From NCBI GenBank assembly GCA_021234155.1, contig JAJEKV010000173.1, positions 62,001 through 126,000 on the forward strand: a stretch of DNA of 64,000 nt, given 5' to 3'. This DNA is from Isoetes taiwanensis. Its lineage: Eukaryota > Streptophyta > Lycopodiopsida > Isoetales > Isoetaceae. Positions 44,447-56,620 of this stretch are shown piece after piece; position 1 is the stretch's first letter; every line of letters begins with the position of its first letter. The notes under the pieces were generated by a model. That model saw nothing but the letters and a program-made list of their open reading frames with translations, did no database searches and was not told where the DNA came from. The translations under genes and the position numbers were made by a program.

Positions 44447-44513
44447 GATCATACGACGCGAAATCCATTGATTGCTACTTAATTGCAAGCACAACATTTC
44501 GCGTCGTGTGATC
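44447..44513. repeat. best-conserved inverted motif pair
   Basis: GATCATACGACGCGAAAT (44447-44464) and ATTTCGCGTCGTGTGATC (44496-44513) are reverse complements with one mismatch, 31 bp apart. They lie between paralogues 2 and 3. The same arrangement recurs in every gap of the 39.5-45.2-kb cluster. Confidence 0.85.
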
Positions 44514-44627
44514 TTTTAATAAAACAAAACATACATTTGAACAGGAGAATAAATATATCATCGAAAACAATAATATATATATCATCAAAAACTTCTCATT
44601 GAAGCAAAAAATATATAGATAGAACGG

Positions 44628-45026
44628 CTAGGGATCTTCATGATCCTCTAGCTGATCTTCATGGTCCTCTAGCTGAAGCCTTAAAGCTGTGTTCTCATTC
44701 TCCGCAGCTCGGAGCTTCTTCTCCATTTCTTCTAAGGCCTGTGAAATATTGTGGGCAGTTTCAACCGCCGCCCCCTCTTGACTAATCGCCTCTTGGTACA
44801 TGGCGAATGTTTCGGCGAGCTCAATGTCTCGCTCATGCAGGAGCGCCCTCATGAAGGCTAATCTGTCGACCGCATCAATATTCTCGGCGACAAGACGGCT
44901 GTTTTGATCGTGGAGCTCTTTGAATCTCTTCATCACCACTAAAAGGGTGATGTCCACGGGGAGCTCTTGGCGCGGGGGAGTGCTATCTTGGCATGGTCGC
45001 TTGCTAGAGGAAGATAGAGATGCCAT
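44628..45026 (-). CDS. coiled-coil paralogue 3, intact
   Basis: An open 132-residue frame from ATG 45026: 'MASLSSSSKRPCQD' then 'QELPVDITLLVVMKRFKELH', a leucine/glutamate-rich coiled coil, and a final duplicated 'LEDHEDQLEDHEDP'. It is the only intact member of the three. Upstream AT-rich DNA and a motif pair at 45146-45210 may hold its promoter. The short coiled-coil layout suggests self-association or binding of a partner helix. No enzyme motif is present. Confidence 0.62.
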   Translation of the reverse strand: MASLSSSSKRPCQDSTPPRQELPVDITLLVVMKRFKELHDQNSRLVAENIDAVDRLAFMRALLHERDIELAETFAMYQEAISQEGAAVETAHNISQALEEMEKKLRAAENENTALRLQLEDHEDQLEDHEDP

Positions 45027-45439
45027 CGGAGCGATGAGAATGCGAAGGCGGAAGTGGAAGATGGCCCGGAAGGCGGGAGAGGATCGGAGGTCGAAGGCAA
45101 GATAGAAGGTCTTCTATTTATAAGATAGATTTCGTAATAGCTTGAGTCACACGGGCGAAGGATGCCGTTGGTCATGAAAAATGGACCGTTGCTTCTCGGC
45201 GTCGTGTGAGGAATAAAATAAATTAATTGTTTTTTTCAATAATATTTCATTTCTTCCGGAGAAATATCACCGCGCCAAAAGCTTCGTGTTCATCGAAAAA
45301 TTAGACTGATGTATTTGGCGTGGCATGAATAAATACAAATAAAAAAAAATTTATTAATAATTTGGTGATAGAATCTATACATAAGTAATTTCTTGATACA
45401 AGTTCGAAAATTTATAACTTCCAATTTTTGAAGTTTAGG

Positions 45440-45965
45440 TCGTCAATTTCATGCTCTTTCAATCCCACAAGACTTGATCCAACAAGGCAATGACTCCCAT
45501 GTTATCGACCCGACTTCCAACCTTGGGTGATTCAAGCCCGGTGACTAAAAATTTAACATATTGTTGACGCTTGGTCGACTTGGTGTCAAAATATTGTAAC
45601 ACAACATCGGTGAATTGCTATCACCCTTTCGGTGTTTGATGCCAATTGGGAATGGTTCTCGAATATGCATAATGCACGGATGTAATAGACAAACTCTGCA
45701 CCTTTTCACTGAAAGTTCTCACTAAATGGCGATTATCTCCCCATTAATTCTAAAATCGCCCTTGAATCTTGAGATATAATTCTAAGTAACAATGTAAGGA
45801 CCATCCTTCAATCTTTCCTGTCCCAGCGTGCATCCAATCGGCAAGAAAAATCATCTACTTCCCACAAATAAGACCCTCAAGGTTATCTTCTTCACATTTC
45901 TCCTCATTCATGGGGCTTATCTTGTTGTAGAGTGATTGGTGAAGGGCACGCCAAACTGTAGATCT
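45440..45965 (-). pseudogene. decayed coding stretch, unidentified
   Basis: Minus-strand translation gives protein-like runs: 'VWRALHQSLYNKISPMNEEK', 'MIFLADWMHAGTGKIEGWSL', 'HLVRTFSEKVQSLSITSVHY' and 'VGSRVDNMGVIALLDQVLWD', separated by a few stops and one frameshift. The sustained quality over about 500 bp argues for a once-functional gene of about 170 residues or more. It lies just beyond the motif-pair cluster and could be another cargo gene. No family recognised. Confidence 0.4.
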
Positions 45966-46277
45966 GTTGGTTTTCTTACATTTTGAGCAAGTATCTTTTT
46001 TGGCTATTAATTTTTTATCTTTTTGCTATCTGGAATTCTTCTTCCGTTGATGTATATGGTTTGTTCGCCTCCTCTTGAGCATATCGAGACTCCGAATGAT
46101 GTTAAGCCTCTCGCATTGTGGGAGGCTTCTTTTAAGTCTTTATAGCATTGCGGTATAAGAAGACACTTCAAAAATCTCTTTGTCCAAGTCCTCTACAAAA
46201 TCTAAGGCTAGGTTTACCCATTAAAGGCCAAGGTACTAATAAGCTCATCTTCCCTAGCACACATTAAGTAACAACAA

Positions 46278-46821
46278 AAGGCGGGTTCCTGGGCATAATT
46301 ATATCCTTAGCAATAAGTATTCGATTTTGCCTTCCACTAAAATTGGCGTTATGTCCATGTCGGGACAACTCCTTTTCATCCTCATCCTCACCCTCATCCC
46401 TCATCCTCATCCTCATCCTCATCCTCATCCTCATCCTCATCCTCATCACCTTGAATCATCTTCCTCCTCCTAAGGCTAGGTTCACGAGAAGGCGGTCGTC
46501 GATGCCAAAACTCCTACATTCTTGCTCTTCTTCTTGTAGATCTATCTCCATTTTTCGTCATAGTCAAAGGCGGGTTCCTCGATTATATCCTTAGCAATAA
46601 GTATTCTTTGCCTTCCACTAAAATTGGCGTTATGTCGGACAACTTCTTTTCATCCTCATCCTCACCCTCATCCTCATCCTCATCCTCATCCTCATCATCC
46701 TCATCCTCATCATCACCTTGAATCATCTTCCTCCTCTAGTTCAGAAGGCGGTGCGTCGATGCAAAACTCCTACATTCTTGCTCTTCTTCTTGTAGATCTA
46801 TCTCCATTTCTCGTCATAGTC
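46278..46821. repeat. tandem duplication of about 270 bp containing CATCCT microsatellites
   Basis: 46278-46566 and 46567-46821 share 'aaggcgggttcct', 'atatccttagcaataagtatt', 'ccactaaaattggcgttatgt' and a (catcct)n run at about 46377-46446 and 46650-46720. The copies differ by several short indels. ORFs here (Met-Arg or His-Pro repeats) are microsatellite artefacts. Confidence 0.88.
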
Positions 46822-46850
46822 GGCATCATCATCACATAAGCCGACCCCCA

Positions 46851-48459
46851 TGTGGCGGCTCCCTGAATATATATGGTGCTCGGGTATACATCTGAGGGGA
46901 CTTCCCCTCCATGGCAATCAGCTCACCATGAGGCGGGGCCCTCCATCTAACTTCGGACCATCGGTAGAGAGATGCCGGGTGAAGGACACGGAGGTGTCAT
47001 TCGGCCCACGCCTTCAATGGGACGTCTAAGTTGCGGAAGCGTGAATACATGTTAACACACAGCATAAATCATATATAAATAACCACCACAAAGGGTGGCA
47101 CATCCATCCAAATACTAAAGGCAAAGAATATGCATCTAATCCTAAGGAAAACACCCCAAACCCGGGTTCTACCCGGTTCGGACTCCTGTGAGGATGGGTG
47201 GCGGCTCGATCTCAAAGAGATCAGACGAGGCAATTATAACTTTGGCGTTGGCTGGCATAGAATACTAGCTAGGGTTGTCCACTCCATCCGCCCCTCCTGT
47301 GCACACTTTGCAGATGAGTCGAATCATGCTATGGCATCACTATAACCTTCGGGAAGCGGACTCAAGGTATCACCCGCGAGCCTACTCCGGGGTTCATGAG
47401 GTCACGGTCCGATGGTAGTCGGGGAAGTGTCCCCTTCGGGATCACAGCCGGTTCCATGGGTGGGCTAGAGAATGTCGTGCGCATCAGCTGACCCATATCT
47501 GTACCCGACCCTCCTAACTTTATCTTCAAAGTGCAGGATGCCCCATCACGGGTCACACCTCTACACCCAGGGAGTGTCGGACCCATATCCGGCCCCTCGT
47601 GGCCAAGCTATCGGGCCTAGCCCTTACAGGAGTCGGGGCCTTTTATGTTCGTGCAAGACCCACCCCCACTTTACCACTGCGTCCCTTATATGGTGCTAAG
47701 TAATTCCATAGCATCCCGACTTCGGTGGTCTCTTGTACCACCGGGCAACTAATGGGAATATCTGTGGGGCTCTATCTAGGAGCATACTACAATACATGGG
47801 CTCGAGTCTCTACCCCGTAATCCCCATCTCACGGAGTGCTAACTGGGCAAGAACTACTAAACCATCAGCAAGAGCACTTACGGAAACTAGAGATAAGAAT
47901 AATCACCATATCAATCAAGGGTTAGCCTAACGGGTAAACCAGAGAAAAACAGAGAGAGAACACACCCCAGTGGCTATGCTATAAATCAACAAGGTAGTCT
48001 TGACTAACCGTCAAATCGATCTTAGGCTGCTCCATCTCGACTAGCGGAAGGGCGGGTATTTTTGCTTCTCCTCCTCCATCTCCAATTGCTCCTAATTCGA
48101 ATTGGGGCACAAAAGCTCAATTTGGGTGTCCCCAATTGGAAACCGCCTTACCCAATCGATTTGGGGCGGTGTACGTCATTAATTAACTAATTAAGCTAAT
48201 TAGGTTAATTAAAACAAAAATACACTTAATTAGGTTTTATTAATTTAGCATAGCTAAATTAATCCCTTTTAGGTCAACCCCCTAGGGTAACATACCCCAT
48301 GGTGACGTATGCCTACTACGTGACGTGTCAGTATATTTATACGTATACCATATAAATACGTAACCCCCCTAGGTTAACATACCCCATGGTGGCGTATCCC
48401 TACTACGTGACGTGTCAGTATATTTATACATATACCGTATAAATACGTGGAACGTCACA
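46851..48459 (-). repeat. gypsy 3' LTR (minus orientation)
   Basis: 1609 bp, colinear with 57029-58540. It contains a tandem pair of about 85-bp units (about 48279-48364 and 48365-48450) with TATA-like 'tatttata', conserved in the other copy and therefore older than the insertion. Probably part of the promoter (U3) region. Confidence 0.7.
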
Positions 48460-48472
48460 TTCTCCCCACCTT
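48460..48472 (-). promoter_or_regulatory. gypsy polypurine tract
   Basis: TTCTCCCCACCTT on the plus strand reads as AAGGTGGGGAGAA on the minus strand, directly before the LTR start TGTGACG. This is the usual plant Ty3/gypsy plus-strand primer. Confidence 0.72.
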
Positions 48473-48479
48473 AGAAGTG

Positions 48480-49790
48480 ATGATGTCCTCAGCATCAAGA
48501 CTACTCTTGTTGCAGGATAGCACATCGTGCATTAGGAGGAAGTCTCCCCTCCTTCAAGAGATAGCGTGAGATTATAAGTCACACAGACTTTGTCATGTTC
48601 AAAGTGATTAAGTTTGAAATGACTTGTAATGTGCAATTAATAACTCTGGGATAAAAAGGTAGAGGTATAGATCAGACATGATCATCGCTTAGGACTGTCA
48701 AAAGTCAACAGTCAAGGTTTGTGAAAGTGTCACTGTTTCATTCGTAGTGATGAGTTCAGAGTTTATCTTATTTAGAAAATATTGTTTCTATACCCAGGGT
48801 TAATTGATTATATATTATATAATACAGACTTATTGAATCGTGCAGTGTTTAGTAGAAAGTGATTCTAATGATATTAACTTCCATGTATATGTCTATTGTA
48901 TTCCCCCTTCACTTTGCAATTTATTTTATTACAGCCAGCCCTAATTTAATTTTGTATCAAAATTTTGTTTTCCTAGTTTGTTACAGTTTTAACAACGTGT
49001 ATATTTCTATTGTCAGTGTTTTACATGCCCCTCACTTTTATAGTTATCGTTTACTAGAATTATATATTGTACTGCATTTGCCAGTTTTAGATATATACTT
49101 TAATATTAATTATAGACAGACGTTCTTCATCATTTATTATTCATAACCTTGTTATAACATTATCTAAGTCTCATTATTCCCTTAGGAGTTGTGTAAGACA
49201 TATATGATTATCTCCTATTATTATATTTGACTCATTGGTTAAATAACTTTCTCCTTTTGAGTATCTTTAATGTTTGCATACTTAGGACTCGATCCATATT
49301 TTAGACTTGGGTTGATGGCGGAACCACGATATGCAGGGGCAAAGATCCTTAGAAATTGAGACTAGATTGTTGATATAAATGTTGGTTTGATTTCAAGCAT
49401 CGAAAACATGCAGTGCTTCTTCACGAGGATTGATTTATGGTGGCTTATATAGTGCCATTCACGTAAAAAGGAGATTTGGATACTAAGGTGGAAACTGGAT
49501 TACAAGTACCCAACTTATGAAAGAGATCACTTTAGAAATGTAGGTTTTGACAATGGTGGTGAAGGTATAATATGCGGGGGTTTTCTTTGTGTTTTTATGC
49601 GCTTTTTCACAAAAGGTTTTCCTAAGATTTCATGGCGTATTGAATGGATGTACTAATCGTACATCTAGAGTGCACCATTTCTTAGTCGTTGATTTAGCTT
49701 TTTTTTTTCAATGGTCCAACATCAAGGGATCACAACAAAAGCCCTCTTTTTTTATTTTAGGGGCTGCACATGCAAGCCCTCGTGCATAGC
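48480..49790. other. gypsy interior, no gene recognised
   Basis: AT-rich, many stops. The minus-strand frame just before the polypurine tract ends 'DAEDIITSKVGRM', resembling the acidic end of plant gypsy polyproteins. Nothing else is identifiable. Confidence 0.4.
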
Positions 49791-49799
49791 ATTTTAGAG

Positions 49800-50300
49800 C
49801 CGCTGAAAGCGGGGCTTGCGTCTGCAACTCTTGAGGGATTAATGCGGGTGGGATATGCCTGCGCCATATCTCGGATGTAGTTTACTTCTGCTCTTGTAAG
49901 CATCTTGGCCTTGGATTGCATTATTTTATCTAATGAAGCATGAAAAGGTAGTTTTATGACAAATGCAGCTTATTTACGGTTTGTGGAGCATCGAAGATCC
50001 TTTTTTTGCTCATGGGAAACTTATCCATGCTGTGTAAATAAAGAAGGACTAAATAAAGAAGGACTGATGGTGTAGTTGGAAAAGCTATTATCAATATGTA
50101 TGGCAAGTGTGGTAGCAAGTAGAAAGCATACATCTTTATTCAATGGGCTCCTCACAAGGATGCAAGCTTGTGGACCATCCACCGCAATTCTTGCATTATG
50201 CACTACGGATGGATGATTGGCATCCACACCATATATCCTTATTCTCCCATCAATGTCCCCACCTCACAAAGGGATCTATGATGGTTGAGCGAACGAACTT
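49800..50300 (+). pseudogene. PPR pseudogene fragment
   Basis: Plus-strand translation across frames shows a PLS-class PPR pattern: a worn L-G-x-x-x-H-A-like segment near 50000, then 'VGKAIINMYGKCGS' (about 50075-50115) and a following repeat with stops. Plant organellar RNA-editing and splicing factors are built from such repeats. It lies inside the gypsy element, so it was captured or inserted there. Confidence 0.6.
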
Positions 50301-50462
50301 GAAGCGCCATTTTGGGAACATTTATAAGATAGCATTTGCACTATAAAAGCTGCGGATGAATTATATGATGCAATTGATGAGCCACCATTTGAAGATAAAA
50401 TTGATGTAAGCAATTTATTTCCATCAATGGCATTCATAATATAATAAGGTTCGGGCTTGATT

Positions 50463-50985
50463 AGTAGTTTACTTTAGGGCCGAAGAGGCTAATTTTAATA
50501 TAACAATCAATACACAACTACCATTAACATTATTAACACAAACCATTGCATTTAACACATTTAAATTAAAATCCCCCTTTTTTGGTTTGGGTGCATATTC
50601 ACCTGGGGGTTCATTAGAGGGCGGTGAGAGGAATTTTATCGGATGGAGCATATTGCCCTTTATTCCAAGATCTGGACATTACATAGCGATCCTCGTTTGT
50701 GGGGTATGCATGTACAAGTTTTTATATACTATATAACAAAGTTTGCAAAATACTATAAGGTTTGAGAGAATGTACTTAATGGTGTTAATTTTGTACAAGT
50801 ATTATAAATTTTTAAGGGGCTCTTTGCCCTACCTAACCCCGTGTGAATATGCACCCAAACCAAAGGGGTTTCAGGGGGATTTTAATTTAAATGCATTGGA
50901 TGCAATGGTTTGTGTCAATAATATTAATGGTTGTGTGTTGATTATTATATTGAAAAAATTTGGGCCCTAGGCCCCTAAAACAAAC
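50463..50985. mobile_element. foldback MITE with arms of about 150 bp
   Basis: The segment about 50470-50620 is the reverse complement of about 50840-50980 with moderate divergence. Ends share TTTAGGGGCC-like bases. Both arms translate to similar peptides ('EYAPKPK', 'AMVCVNN') on opposite strands, which follows from the inverted repeat and does not show a gene. Confidence 0.75.
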
Positions 50986-50989
50986 ATAG

Positions 50990-53395
50990 ATAAACTTTAT
51001 GTGTATTGATGCACTTGAGAAATTATTTCCTTCTAGCTTGTTTAGCGTCCAGGAGATCCATATTAATTTAATATACTAGTGGAGTCTCCAAACTAAACAT
51101 ATTTATTGTAAACTATGCACTTGAACAATTATATTAAACTTGAGAATACACCATTTCAATGTGTCTAATAAAACAAGCTATGCGTACAATAACCTCTCCG
51201 GCTTGTTTCCTCATGAGAAACTTTTTGTAGCTTGTTCCAAAAAGCAATAAATGTGCCAATGTTTTATCGATTGTCAACTTCTTGAGTTCTCGGCTTTCAC
51301 ATTCTAATAGAGTCAAAAATTATAAGCCCACAAATATTGGTTGAATTTCTGCCAAACAATGTGTGAACAATGAAATAAAAAGAAATGAATAACAATATTA
51401 AGAGATCTCAAAAATGGTGAAACACACAAATCTTACCTTGACATGACAATAACATCGGTCTAGGTGTCCACCATAGGTGTCCACCATAGGTGCACGAATG
51501 ATCTACAATTTCATACCACCATATGCTTGATGTAACGGAAGAATCGAGAACTTAAGGTTTTACAAAGCACTTGCAAAGTAATTGTGTGCAATAGCTTGCC
51601 ATATGAAAACATCACCTTTGCCGCCACTACTTCGACTACCTAAATTTCTTCAAATATGTTTGAGCTTGCTCTTGTGTTTGCACAATTGCAAAAGCTTAAG
51701 CTTCCTAACTGGTTTGTTGCCGGTATGCCATTTCTTGAAGAGGATTTGCCGCTTGAAGAGCTTGAATCTACGGCCTTGTGCATTTGATTAGGAGAAGCAT
51801 GGTGTGCATTTGATCAGGAAAGCATAGCCGATCGTGCTACAACACACGATGATGATAGCGAGGAAGAAGCGAAGTCAAGTCGATTACTTAAACAAACAAA
51901 CTTTTTCTGCGCTCCCAAGAATTGAAGACAAGCTCCCAAGAATTGAAGACAAGCGTTTGCAATAACAAAAGGTGGATTAGGCACCATTGCACCAAGTCAA
52001 TGAAGCCTACTTTAGAATGGGCCATGTTGATTCACCTATGCAGGTCCACAGAATCTGATTCACACAATAAATTCACACAATAATTCACCTTTGGGCACTT
52101 TAAATTGACACAATAAAGATGTACTCTTCGTTTACCCATTATATAGTTAAAATCACACGGAAAATGCATGCTTCCACAAGTCTCAATTTGCTTTGGAATA
52201 AGCGAGCGAAACCAAATAGCTAACCTTTCCTTTCAATTCCGGTGAAATCCATCAGCTAACCTTTCCTTTCAATTAGGTGAAATCCATGGCTCAAAAACTA
52301 CTGTGTCTTTGGCAAGGATAAAACCAGCTAATTCGAGGATAAAACCGAGGCTAATTGGTTGAAAATATGGGAAAATCCATAAGCCCCCATCGTAAAAAGG
52401 GCTGAGCTCTTTCTTTGCAATAGTAATTAATCGATCGAGCGGTGGCCCTAGACACAGCCCATCGATCTAGGGGCTCAAATTAAAAAAAGAGACAAAGATT
52501 ACGGCCCATCGATCACGGGGGCTCAAATTAAAAACAAGAGGCAAAAGATTCCTAGGCCTTTCTTTTATCTTGTGCTACTCCATGAGAATGTTGGTAGGAA
52601 TACAGATTCGGCAATTGTTGATTCTATTTTTTGACTGCCATTTGCTGACCCCTGTGTGCCGGTGTGTTATATTGGCCCGGCTTCTTCCCTGTTCTACTCA
52701 AAATTGCAAAGCTAGCAAAATAAAAGCATACCTGCGTTGTGCTCTCGTTTATACCACATCCACCCTGATCATGACCTTTCCTTTCAAAAAGTTCAGCGGA
52801 AAAGTTCAAGGAAAAGATCCGATGCCCTAAACCCCCCTATGAACAAAGAACTCCATGCTTGAATCAAAGTAACCAAAGGGCACGTGTGAATCCGACTGAA
52901 CTAAATTATTTCCTATCTGCTGGCGGCGAAAAGCCCTTGTGCTAAATTCGATCGATGCCAAGAAAGGGCCGGCATGGTTTAGCCGGCATGGTTTGTGTAT
53001 TAGGCGGGATGGGAATCCCTGTATTCAGGCACTTGTCTGGTCAGATCCTGATCCTAACGCCCCTTAAGTGGCGGATCTTTGGATCTTTGGAAACAATCTG
53101 GATCTTTGGAGAATGAGGGATCTGATCCATAAACTATGGATTATAAAATTAAGCATACGTTGCGTTTCTTAAAGGAGATTGATGTTCCGAGGTGTGCAAT
53201 ACTTGATGCCGGGTGCATGATTAAGATGGCGACATAGTCACTTGGATGCAGCTTAATGATGTTGGTCAAATGCATGACCAATTCTGAAGGATATACATTA
53301 AGGAAATGGACACATCTTATGTCTAAATTTGGGAGCATGGAGATGCGAATAATAGGCCCCGGACAATAGTGTGGAAGGTAGTTTGCGTAAAAGGT
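50990..53395. other. gypsy interior, no gene recognised
   Basis: Two small direct duplications: 'gctcccaagaattgaagacaa' at about 51914 and 51935, and 'ctaacctttcctttcaatt' at about 52221 and 52257. No coding signal. Confidence 0.4.
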
Positions 53396-53399
53396 GAAG

Positions 53400-55704
53400 A
53401 AGGCGACAATTGGTAGGAGCGGTATAACCATCGAAAGTAATATACCCACCTGCGGCAAAGTGGGAGACAAGGGGTGCTTGAAAGTTGTTGTAAACAACGT
53501 TTCAAATATAGAGAGTTTGGAATGACATGTTGAATATACCAAAGTCTGGAGTATGAATCAGATTCCATATGAATACGGAAGTAATGAAGATAAGAGTTCT
53601 TATACTAGAGGTCAAACATGTCCACTAGGAACTTAGGTTGGCATTTGCCCCTGTGGAAGTTATGACTAGAGCTTGAGAATCAAGGCAAAGTAAGGCTGGA
53701 GTCTAGAAGGTGTGGTGTCGAAACCACAACACATCGATGGTACCAGATAACCGAGTTGAGGAAATAAATGGGCGGCAAGTATGAACATAGCTAGGGTGCT
53801 ATGTCAACGAGTTACATGAGTCTAGACTGAGGGTTGGTGCACACATGTTACTATATGTCATAATAACAACGTAGTGGTTTCGGATGTCGGAAGGATTTAG
53901 TAGTATCAAATACTACACTAGTGAGGATATCGAGGATATCGATTGTGATATTTAGATGCATATCATATTAAAAGATAGTAGAATATTCGTACAAGGCGAG
54001 TGAAATATTACTTGACAATGTTTAAAGAAGGAGCATAATGATATGCTTATATACGAAGATATTGGGTTAAGGTATGATCCACCAGAGATAAGCATTCAAG
54101 CTATCCCCATGGTTGGAGTTGACTGTCTTAGATACGTCATACTAAGGGGTATGGAAAGAGTTTAAAGCAGTGGAAAGAGCTAGAGTAAGTCTAGCATATA
54201 TGGTGATGTTACATTCAAAAACATCAGTATAACTAGGGTAGTTGGCACTTGAAATGAATGTCAAGGGCCCACAGAATAAAGGTCAAGATGATGGAGTTGA
54301 ATAGTACAATAGTACAATTCCAGGATGAGTAGCAAATAGCAGTTACTTGCTAGAAGTTCAAATGTGTCTTGCATAGACACTTAAGACTATCTTTCCCACA
54401 TGATCCATACTGGATCGGTGAAAAAACATGGGTTACATGAAGGTGTAAGTCGAGAATACAGCGGGGACTTCGAGCATGGATACAAGTCCAAAGGTTATAT
54501 CAAATGTGGGTATTGTAGGAAGACTCATAAAATACCGGGCACCAGGATGACTCCGGGTAATTTCACGATTAATGCGAAGGCTCACCGCTCTTAGGCCATG
54601 ACTATGGCTTAAATGAGGATCGAAGTCATTTGGAATGCAGGAACAAGCGACAACATAACATCATATTGAGAGAAATGTGTAATGACTAACATTTTCGAGG
54701 ATGTAGGACAACGTTGAATCCATAACCCCCAATGAGGAGGTGGGTCAACAATATAGGAACATATAATAGCGGCTTAGAAGCCACAAGATGATTAATGAAT
54801 ATGTAAAGGAGTAAATGGATTGGTGACTCTACTGGATAAAGGTCACAGCCAAAGGTTGAAATGTGTCTATTTGTGGCGCGTAGGATGGGAATACTGAAAA
54901 TCGATCATAGGCGTAGAAAACATATTGAAGAAGAGAAGGAATAAAGGACCCTTATGAATGATATTTAGCAATCGGATAGGAAGGTTATTTCTAACATGAA
55001 GGGTAGTCTTTGCTAACATGCAAAGGTATATACTGCTTGACTTGGCGACAAAGATTTGAAAAACTCTTTAAAGATTTGGTGTATGGCTTAGGGAAGAAGA
55101 CTTGCATGTCCTAGGACAACATGGTGAATTGAATTCACCAAGGACATTTTAATAAATAGATAGATAGGTAGGCTGACATTTATGCGTCATGCCATATTGG
55201 CATCGTCCATGAGGACATATGACGGACCTAAGAGACTTGAAACACAAGATTTCGGATAGAGGAGGCCCATCGTGAGAGGTCTTTGGGTGAGTCACGGTCC
55301 CACGGGATCTTCGTAATCCTTGGAATAGGTAAATTAAGTTCATTTCTTGAACTTTAATAACATTTAGGCACTAAAATTATTAGTTGGAAAGACTTATTGT
55401 AGCGATCTAGATAGCGTGAAGGGGTGATTAGTCAACAATGGTTGGAGGCCATTGGAATGTCACGAGGAGAACAAGTCCAAAGAGGGTAGCTTTCTGTCCA
55501 TCGATTTGAAAAGGTGGTGGGGAGATAACTACTCACCATAGCCATACGGTGGTGAAGTTTGGCACAAAATGATATCAAGGTTTGTACCCAACACAAGGAC
55601 TCCTCATTATTACAGTATGTGTCATGATCTAGGGAAGTGATCCATAAAAGGAGAACGGGACCAATGAAGGAATATTGAAGGGTGGTAGGATCAAAGGAAT
55701 CCAA
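53400..55704 (-). pseudogene. gypsy integrase remnants
   Basis: Minus-strand 'AKLHHRMAMVSSYLPTTFSN' followed by 'RWTES' (about 55510-55590) resembles the integrase block G-T-x-L-x-M-S-S-x-Y-H-P-Q-T-D-G-Q-T-E. 'VYSTCHSKLSIFETLF' (about 53500) resembles Y-N-x-S-x-H-S-S-x-x-x-S-P-F-E-x-L-Y-G, which normally follows within about 60 residues. Here they are 1.9 kb apart, so an insertion must separate them. No reverse transcriptase motif was found. Confidence 0.42.
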
Positions 55705-56394
55705 ACCGATGGTCTAGAGGGTGTTGCATAGGCCCTAGTTAGTTTAGACGACAAAGAGATCCTTTCTCAGGAGGCTAAGGCGAGTCAAGGTTTAGACATA
55801 GAGAGGCAACATTAGTTAGAATTATGTCTATAAAACATTACTTGTATACTTGTCGAATAAAGGTCTAATAGAAAGCATATGAATGTAGTATGGATTGAAT
55901 CATGGCAAGGCCGAAGAAATTGTGTTATCAAGGCATCTACCAAAGGAAAAATATAGGTCGAGGCAGATAAGCTGGACATTATTATGGGTGCCAAGAATAT
56001 CCAAGGATATAACACATCTTTGCTATTCTAGAGAGTTGCCCCTATCGTTGTTAATTAAATTCCCGAATTAGTCCCACCAAATGAGTTGATGTTATCATAA
56101 CAAGTTGGCGGATCTTTAGTTACGTCGTTTCATTTGGTGGTTTATTCCTAGGATACTAGCTTTTATGTATGGTTAGCAGTTATCCGATTAGACTATGGCG
56201 AGAGAGAGAATTCGACTCCATTCGGCTATGGCAAGACTGCCTCTCACAGTGGCTATGGCAAGAGAGCTTGCTCGGTGGAGTTGTTGCCACCAGCGTTGGT
56301 TTAGAAAAGTGATGGTAGGCAGGGGCTTTTACAGGAGAAATAAGGAGATACTATTGGTTAAGTATAAAAGAAACCATTACATTAACTAAAATAG

Positions 56395-56620
56395 AACACC
56401 ACGTTGGTAAAGGGTTTGGCAGGCTGGAGATCAAGGGTTCAAGACCCCATAGTACCCTTTTATATAAAAGTTGCTGGCGGATAAAATAGAACATTAGATG
56501 TGTAATATAACAAAAGGCTTAGAATATCTTTATTCTACATAAAGAGAGTTGGCAAGATGGAAGGGGTGTTGTGTTGGAGGTGGGAGGTCACGAGTTCAAA
56601 AAATCGGGTGAATGTAAAAA
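56395..56620 (+). repeat. two tRNA-like (SINE-type) heads
   Basis: At 56404-56446 'ttggtaaagggtttggc' and 'gggttcaagacccc' fit pol III A and B boxes about 30 bp apart. A second, weaker set lies at about 56549-56607 ('ttggcaagatgg', 'gagttcaaa'). T-rich DNA after each may act as terminator. These are probably unrelated to the 37.4-kb repeat family. Confidence 0.5.

Larger units (their letters stand above)
39488..45210. mobile_element. candidate transposon cluster with motif-pair punctuation
   Basis: A rightward transposase-like gene (39579-42189) is followed by three leftward coiled-coil paralogues. An inverted pair of the 16-18-bp motif GATCACACGACGCGAAAT (or variant) flanks each gene: 39488-39550, 42201-42267, 43174-43238 (duplicated at 43293-43357), 44447-44513 and 45146-45210. 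Members of each pair are about 25-40 bp apart. Whether 39488 and 45210 are true element ends is unproven, since no target duplication was found. Confidence 0.5.

Noticed and set aside
46264-46839. Met-Arg and His-Pro repeat ORFs
   Set aside because: Direct translations of the catcct microsatellite.
48859-49146. 95-codon hydrophobic ORF as a membrane protein
   Set aside because: Composition follows the AT-rich DNA; no splice sites, start context or similarity, and it lies in a decayed retrotransposon interior.
50469-50970. Two similar peptides on opposite strands as a conserved protein family
   Set aside because: They are the two arms of one inverted repeat, so the similarity is structural and not evidence of coding.
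54400-54594. Plus-strand zinc-knuckle-like frame (CGYCRKTHK)
   Set aside because: Lacks the final His-Cys spacing of a CCHC knuckle and lies on the strand opposite to the gypsy element.
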